The position numbers and the translations under genes were made by a program. A model generated the notes under the pieces. The model made no database searches, was not told the DNA's origin, and worked only from the letters and a program-made list of their open reading frames with translations. Positions 56,813 to 64,000 of a DNA stretch of 64,000 nucleotides are shown here, piece after piece. Every line of letters starts with the position of its first letter. Positions within the stretch are counted from its first letter, which is position 1. This stretch comes from Sphaerosporella brunnea. Its lineage: Eukaryota > Ascomycota > Pezizomycetes > Pezizales > Pyronemataceae. The DNA lies in NCBI GenBank assembly GCA_008704415.1, contig VXIS01000092.1, positions 62,001 to 126,000 of the forward strand, in the 5' to 3' direction.

Positions 56813-59800
56813 ACTGGAATGATTCAACAATCACCGTGAGTCCCGGATACTAGCCATTTTCAACCCGCTTCACCACCTTCCACAACCATTTTCTTTTTCT
56901 TTTGAACCTATAGAAAAATACTTTCTATGATTCTCTATCGATCTATACCGAGTCTTTAATTTTTAAATGCGTTGTGGTGGTGAAGCGTGGTGTCCCCAGT
57001 CATAGAGTTGGATTTTCCTCGCCCCTCCACCCCATCAGAACCTCAATTGCCACTTGAATCCGGGCCACAGGGCTCTTCCCGCTCAATAGGTAGCATGGCT
57101 ACACATCAAGGTGCTTGCACCAGTCCTAGTCATGCCTGCACACACCGGCACCGGCCGCTGAGCTTGCTCAATGTAATTGGTGTGGGCTCTGTACCACAAT
57201 AGTCGCTTGCCTGGCGGCAAATAAAGCATATATCAGGGCCAACAAAAAATTTGTCGACGAGACAATGGTGAGTGATTGGTGATGACCGCACAGGTTTAGA
57301 CCGTTTAGATATCATGAACAAGCCACCGCACAGCCCAACATCATGCATTGCGTCGTTGGAACGGCTGGTTGTTTTTTTTGGCCATGCACTGTATGCTTCA
57401 GGGCCGTACTGAGTTGGCGAAGCGTCGGCGGTGTTCTTGCACGATTATCTTCGGAGCGCAGAGCAAGTTCCTGCATTGGTTGTGTAGTTTCCAGTATCTG
57501 CCGTCGTGCAACGGACAACCGGAACGAACCGAGATAAAGTGCCATCGTGAAACCGCATCCGTTGCTTGGCAAAACCTTGTTTTGACGAGCTTCAACTTCA
57601 CCACCGCCAACATCGTATCCCATCCGACATCCCACAACACCGTTATGCGCGAGTTATGGATGCAATTCGAAGATGACGCGTTAATCGGGGGATTAACTTC
57701 CTAGGACTGATGCTAACAGTTAGCTGCTGCTGGACGCTGTCCACGGCCTCCCCCCGCTTCTCCGGCAACGATCACTTCTTCATCGGTTAGAACTCCTGGC
57801 GCAGCCAATCGCAGCCGGGATGAGCGGGATTATCGCTGTACTCAGGGGGGTTGTGGCCATGGTTTTTGCGGGGTTACATACATCGCTTCGGAGTGATCTT
57901 CAACGTTTCGTTTGGAAACAGCCTTGTCTTGGTTGGTTTGTTTGGCGGCGGCGGCGGTCATGGATTATGGGTTTCCGGGGAGATAACGACTCCACACCAA
58001 GCCGGTGTTTGTTTGACAAATCAATATAAAAGTTCGGCAGGACCCATCTCAAGTGTGTGCTGCCCCCTGCGTAAGTCCCTGCTGATCAAACAAACAAAAA
58101 ACAATGGCACCCAAACTGGGAAAATATACTGGCGTTTGTGCTTAGATACTGCTCTGAGCTGTGAGGATCATCATTCCGATCCCTCGCTGGAGACTGATGC
58201 GCACTCGGGATGCCCTAGAGTATTTTGGCCAACAACTTTGGAGCCTACAGTCAGTTAATTTCCGTCTTTGGGAGTATTTAGGCATCCCTCCAAATATCTA
58301 CTGCCAAAATGCGCAGCAATCACATCTTGGCCATGAAAACGGGGTAGGGGGATGCAGCAACCACTCGACACCGAACGACCTCACTGCATGTGCTTGGATT
58401 GCGATTCAGCCTTTGCTTACGTAGCTATATGTGGGATAGTTATGTTGGTGGCCCGATCGTGCTGCTGCTCAAATCGCGCTTTTGTGCGGCTTCAGGCCCG
58501 TCCATGCTTAAGGAATGGCGGCATCAACAACAAGTCGATCAGGCAGGTTTGGAGATGGATTCGCTGGCGCCAGTAGGTAACTAACACTCAGGGACAGGTC
58601 CGATCGAGTTCGCACTGATCTCGATATCTCAGCCTCTTCAACGAACAATCTTGCTCCCCACAAGACTGATGATGAGCACAGAGATGCCACTTGCTTGCAG
58701 GGGTGCCTGATGGAGACGTCTTTCCCCCTGGCGAGTTGGTGGGAATCCCTAAGTAACTGTTGCTTTTGACATGTGGGGGAGTTGCGTCAGGATCAATGGG
58801 AAGAAAGCGCGATAAGATGACATGCGGTGGTTATCATCGCTAGACGAGGCTTAGTGGGATACTTAATGCCGCTCGATGGCAGAGGTGATAGACGCGGGAT
58901 TTCCCTCCTTAGGAAAAGGCTCTTCGTATCTGGCGAGTGGAGCCGCCCGGCGTCATCGCGCATTTTTCTCGGCGGGCGGGAGAACTTGGACTCGGAACAG
59001 CCGCAGTTAACTTGGTGCGTGTGCTTCGGCCGGACGAAATGGTGCGTACCAATCTTTTATCCCGGCAAGAACCTGCAGAATGATGGGGGAAGAAGTTTGC
59101 AATTGTCTCTGAATTTGGGCTGTTTTGTCCAGTTTTTTTAGACGTTTAATATCGAGCGGGTATCAGTTAGCTATCTGGTAGACATGTTGTGTTTGGCATC
59201 GGTAAAACTCTGGGCTTTCATCGGGCCGAGTTGTTGCATACAGAAGCAACCACACCGGGTATCAATGATCGGCGTGCAGACACAGGAAGTCGCTGCGACT
59301 GGCCAATCAGGATGCCGCCTTCGGACTGCCGTGTGGCCCCGGACATAAGTGTATATTTATTTTCAGTATATCGGAGTCCACCGACTTGCCGTGTGGGAGC
59401 TGTCTCGAACTGTAGCTCTACTCGTGGACGACGAGAGCTTTGTTCATTCCTTTCATTCCTTGCTTTTGGCAGACACAGGATGTGAGCCGGCACATCCTCG
59501 CCAAGAGTATCTCTAGCATACAACACCCCCACCCTCACCGGCGGCTTACATATCTCAGTATTTGCTCCCTCCAGCGGGCCGTCTCTGAAGGGCAGCGGAG
59601 CGGGCATTCGGAGGGCTGATGTCGATCCTCCATGATGTCACACACCACAAACGGACTTCCGCCTGCTCTAACCTTTTTGGGAAATTCCAGAAAGGTTTGG
59701 GTTTGGAGAAGGGATGCCTGCATGGATATACAGGGACCTGCGTATCTTTCAGGGGATTGAGCTTGGGGGGAACTCTTTCTTCGTGGGATGGCGAGCGAGT

Positions 59801-59984
59801 GTGCCAACGGAGGAAGGAACGAAAGGTATAAGAATCCACCTGCTCGCATCTCGGACTAGTTTCGACATCTCCTCTAGACAGCATCAAGCTATATCCCCAC
59901 ATCACATCCGTGCAGAAGCGTCTGCCTTCATCACTTCGAGCTATTTCTTACATAACCATCTCATCGTCAGATTACACCTTCAGC
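56813..59984. other. Gene-poor interval before the HAD hydrolase
   Basis: Only short ORFs; two overlap at 57820-58258 but carry no motif. Leader of the HAD gene likely begins after about 59850. Confidence 0.4.
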
Positions 59985-61410
59985 ATGGCTGAGATCACTT
60001 ACGCCCAGCCTCGATCGAGCAGAGTCACCTCTATCTCTTCGACTATGGCCACCCGGGCCGATTTGGACTCCGGCCCGACTGTCGTGGTCCCTCCAGCTTC
60101 CTATATGGCCTCGACCATCCCAGAAACACTGGCGAAGGCGCGGACCCACGTCGATGCCATAGTCGACGATGAAACCAGCTCCAGCGATGACGAGTCTTCC
60201 GCATCTGTGAGGGGTGTTGTCCCAAACTATGCTTTTGCGTTTGATATCGACGGCGTGCTACTCAAAGGCGGACATGTCATTCCGGAGGCGAAGGAAGCTA
60301 TGAAATATCTCAATGGCGAGAATCCAGATGGCCTCAAAGTCCCCTACATATTTGTCACCAACGTAAGTTTTTGCGCCATGCACAGCCACAGCACAGTGAT
60401 ATGGATGTGCTGACTATGGCAAATAGGGTGGTGGCAAAACGGAACAAGAGCGCTGCCTCGACTTGAGTAAGCAGCTCGACGTGGCTGTATCTCCAGACCA
60501 GTTCATCTGCGGCCACACTCCCATGCGAGAAATGGCCGAGATGTACCAGACAGTACTCGTAGTTGGCGGCGACGGAGAAAAGTGCCGAGTGGTTGCAGAA
60601 GGCTACGGCTTCAGAGATGTTGTCACTCCCGGCGACATCATGAAGTGGCAAGCGGCGGTAACCCCCTTCCGAGTGCTCACCGAAGATGAGTACAAAAACT
60701 CTCGGGATCGGGATTTCTCCAAGATCAACATCGATGCGATCTTTGTGTTTGCCGACTCGCGCCATTGGGGCGACGACACTCAGATCATTATGGATTTGCT
60801 GCTGAGCAAGAATGGCCGTATGGGCACCTTGTCGGACACCTTTGATGAGGGCCCCCCGATCTACTTCTCGCACAACGATGTCGTCTGGGCTACGAACTTC
60901 GAGCTCAATCGGTTGGGTATGGGCGCGCTTAGGGTGTTCATCGAGGCGCTCTACAAGGACCGTACAGGGAAGACGCTTCAGACGGCGACATCGTTTGGGA
61001 AGCCGCAGATTGGGACGTTCCATTACGCCACGAGGGTGCTCGAGCGGTGGAGGAAGGACGTGTTCGGCGAGGAGGGCCCGCCACAGACTGTATACTTTGT
61101 GGGCGACACTCCCGAGTCAGGTTCGTCATACCTTATCACACATATCCCGCCGAAGACATTCTGACGTTTCCTTTTTGATATAGATATCCGCGGCACCAAC
61201 GAGTTCCACGAACATGTCGACGAGGAGTGGTACTCCATCCTCGTCAAGACCGGCGTATACCAACCCGGCACAGTCCCCCGCCACCAGCCGCGTGTGATCG
61301 TCGAGAACGTCCTCGAGGCGGTTAAGCACGGCATGGAGCGATCACGAAAGCAAGCGCTGCAGGAGCTGGACGAACTTGGCAATGGGATCGAGGCATCGAT
61401 CCAGAAGTGA
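59985..61410 (+). CDS. HAD-superfamily IIA hydrolase (CECR5/YKR070W type)
   Basis: Exons 59985-60362, 60427-61120 and 61184-61410 (introns 64 and 63 bp; GTAAGT and GTTCGT donors) give 432 residues. The start MAEITYAQP is preferred over an ATG 25 codons upstream. A Ser/Asp-rich N-terminal extension precedes motif I AFAFDIDGVLLKGG (nucleophile D87, general acid D89), then TNGGGKTEQER (motif II, across the first splice), a C2-type cap, and the acidic motif GDTPESDIRGTN across the second splice. Family members are phosphatases, often mitochondrial (yeast YKR070W), with unknown physiological substrate. All catalytic motifs are present. Confidence 0.92.
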
Positions 61411-62444
61411 ACTGGATTCTCAGGACTACTATTTAAAACTGCTTCGAAAAGAAACCGGAGCGGCCGAATTCGCCGCAACGCTCAACTCAGTCGAGACAGT
61501 CCAAGCCAGGTGTCATTGGTAAACGACGGGTGACCTGTTAATGTTTTTTTTTTCTGCATTCTTTTTCATCGTTCTTCTTTCTGCTTATCACATGAGGCAT
61601 CAAGGAGTAACGCGGAGGTTAGATCGGTTTTTATGGTTTTGCTGGGATGGATATCTTGGTGTTCTTGAACGGGCGATGCTTTTGTTTGTTTGTTTGTTTG
61701 TTTGTTTTGTTTGTTGATGGCTTTTCATTTCATTGCACCGGCTTAGATTAGATATCCATATATTACGACAGTCTCTGCAACAGAGGTCTTCTAGGTTGAA
61801 ATGTTTTAGTTCAAAGCTCTCACTCAATCTTCTCCTCGTTCTCGTACTCCTGCATTCCCCCCTCCAAATCTCCAAGGAGCACCAGGGGAAATCTAACTCG
61901 CGGCTTTGACTGTGCCTTTTGGCCAGGCGCTCCAAGAGCTTGTAGGATTCCTTGGGGTAGTTGAGCAGATGCGGTTTCCATCGGTAACTACTCGAGTGCT
62001 CCAAGCTTTCGACCAGCGAAGGGACGGACGGTAAGCATGCTGCTGTTGCGCACACTTCTCCGCGGCGGGGGCGTTGTTGTCGCTGCGCAACGTGAACCGA
62101 GTGATGGGATGCGACACAACCCCAGATCCAAGACTCTTCCTCTAGTATCTACCTACGCCCGAATAGGCTGAGTAGTGGATCGATCGAGGACACACACACA
62201 CACACAACGGCTCGACTTCCAAGCTCTAGGACTGCGGAACTGCGACCTGGCGAGTCGAGTCTTGAGTGATGGCAGCGAAAGGCACAGCCTCGGTTACGTA
62301 CGGAGAAGTCAATCGGAAAGCATACGTGTGTGGGTCGTGCCCCCCCCTGGATAGCTTCCCGTGAGAATTTTAGAAGTGGCTTTGGGGGTTCCAAATGTGG
62401 TACGTCGGGTGAGAGAAAAAAAAAAAAAAAAAAAAAAGTGATTT

Positions 62445-62476
<32 letters not shown>

Positions 62477-64000
62477 CCCCTTCCAAATTCCGGTTCATTC
62501 CCCCAACGCCATATTTCAACAACTGCTACATCTTCAAGATCGCTGCAATCAGCTGGCGTTTGATGCTGGCACCAAGAACCCAAAGACCACCGTGCCGGAA
62601 CGACCAGATTGGGGGGCCGAACCGGAGGAAGGAAGGAAGCGGACTCGCCAATCATTACTTGCATCTCGAAAAGAAAAAAAAAAAAAAAAAAAAGGCTCTG
62701 CTGGAACCCTTCCGGATTTTGGAGACTTTTGAGGGGATTGAAAGCGTTCCGAGAGCACGGAACGGGTTTTTACAACTCCGGGCCGTTATTGGGTCCACCA
62801 CCACCTCCTCCTGAATCCCGATCGATTGCGACACTCGATTCACACAAGTATACAACCATGAATGGGGGGGAAAGAAAAATTCTCGAAGAATACAGAGCGC
62901 GGCTTGAAAAAAGGGGGCTGGTACAAGTAATGGCTCCGCACAGGGAGGAAACGCACAGCAGGAGGAGGAGGACGAAAATGATAATTGAGAGGCAAACGAT
63001 AATGATACTGAGCATGAGCGGTATGGACGCTTTGCCGGAAAGAAACTTCCGGACCCTGTTATACTGGCTGGTTTGTCAAACACAAATAGATGGAGGGAAG
63101 AGAAAAGGTTCAGAATTGCCGGCAGAGCTCGCGGGCACAGTTGTGTCTGAGACCCCTTAAAAACGGGGTTCTTTTTTTCTTGGCAAGATCTCTATCTTTG
63201 AAGTGCAACCGGGCGGAGGCAAAGATGGCAGCAGCCGAATGTTCCGGCGTAGGTATCACCATCGATAGATATCGTCAACGCAAGCAAGGGGCGAAACAGA
63301 AACAGAAACCTGGAGGGAAGGGAAGGAAGGGGGTTACTCCTTCTAGCTTGCCCGAGATCTGTCGGAGCATCCTGGTTACATTTGTGCGTACCGAGCCGTT
63401 TTATGTATGTACTTTAAGTATGCGTTCATATGCACAGACGGGTAGATAGATACCGATAGATTTGAGGGGTTCCGTTTTTCGTTCCGTGCGTTAATTAATC
63501 AGGCATGTGTTTTTTTGGCTCGGTTGGAAGAAAAGAGGTTGGGTCGCTTCAACCACGCTGGTGGGTTATTTGTTGTCGAAATCGATCGCAGATAGCTAGG
63601 CGCTCGATGTGGAGAGGCTTGGAAGGCTTCTGGAATTTCACAGCACATCCCTCTCGCTCCTGCTACATACAGGATGTGCCGCTACGGGTGGCGGTTTTCC
63701 TATCTATGCGGTTTTGAAGTCTGTCCGTACTTCCCGGCTTGAAGGTGCATTGTTGAGTTGGCTGGATAGTCTTAGTCATCTTGTGAGATTCAGCACCGAG
63801 TTCATCTCCACAAAGTCGCAGCCGACAACGGCGCAGTGGCTCGGAGACACACAGCCAGCTCAACGCAGGGAGGTTTGTGAGGCATGCTCCACAGGCCGCC
63901 TTCGCCAGTAACAGTGATCCTCCTTTTCGTGCACGTGTCGGCTTTGATAGGTGGGCGAGAGAGAGGACGGAGCGGAGAGCAGAGGGGCTGCAGCGAAACG
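61411..64000. other. Intergenic region with strong simple-sequence tracts
   Basis: TTTG repeat (about 61681-61712), CA repeat (about 62191-62207), A22 followed by T29 (about 62417-62476) and A20 near 62672. ORFs crossing these tracts are artefacts. No gene supported to the end of the window. Confidence 0.5.

Noticed and set aside
57820..58258. Overlapping plus-strand ORFs with hydrophobic Gly-rich text
   Set aside because: Two frames over the same DNA, neither with a motif or supporting splice signals.
62149..63160. Lys- and Phe-run ORFs
   Set aside because: Translations of poly-A and poly-T tracts.
1..64000. Biosynthetic gene cluster
   Set aside because: A transporter, a permease and a regulator occur, but no PKS, NRPS, terpene or tailoring enzyme; the genes are scattered housekeeping and hypothetical types.

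Overview
The window is nuclear DNA of a filamentous ascomycete (Pezizomycotina; I cannot name the genus). The reasons are spliced genes with 49-71 bp introns (GT...AG, branch sites of the CTAAC/CTGAC type), a copper-fist regulator, an intron-containing tRNA-Phe, fungal LINE and Tc1/mariner debris, and eukaryotic housekeeping genes (MCM2, BRAP2-type E3, eL22, APRT). Exon structures below were worked out by hand from splice signals, reading frame and family fit.

Layout. 0-15 kb: the end of an F-box gene, a membrane-anchored pepsin-fold protein without its catalytic aspartates, a Mac1/GRISEA-type copper-fist factor, a short hAT-type MITE, two lineage-specific hypothetical genes, and a membrane-anchored double-psi beta-barrel protein. 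15-26 kb: gene-poor, with two or three small hypothetical genes (one secretory/membrane type, one RING-like), a tRNA-Phe, a TA-flanked palindromic MITE and a second hAT-type MITE. 26-41 kb: a Fur-type NCS1 permease, a 58-codon cysteine-rich gene too short for ordinary ORF calling, an F-box-like gene, a divergent MCM2/BRAP2 pair sharing a promoter with an MluI cell-cycle box, and an MFS transporter. 41.8-46.1 kb: a transposon island with two LINE 3' ends, two Tc1/mariner helix-turn-helix fragments, a 547-bp palindromic element, a second identical tRNA-Phe and a third hAT-type MITE. 46-50 kb: a compact housekeeping cluster, all on the minus strand (Smr-domain protein, APRT, eL22). 52-57 kb: a protein with the N-terminal domain of fungal STAND/HET-type proteins, a TA-flanked MITE, a membrane-protein gene with an in-frame TGA, a decayed Hsp70-like pseudogene, and a hAT end that runs directly into it. 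60-61.4 kb: a HAD-IIA hydrolase. The rest to 64 kb shows no gene I can support.

The genes do not form one pathway or a biosynthetic cluster. The strongest oddities are a family of non-autonomous hAT elements with 8-bp target duplications (three complete copies plus one end fused to Hsp70-like sequence), the small cysteine-rich gene at 29.4 kb, the pseudo-protease at 2-4 kb and the TGA-interrupted gene at 54-55 kb.
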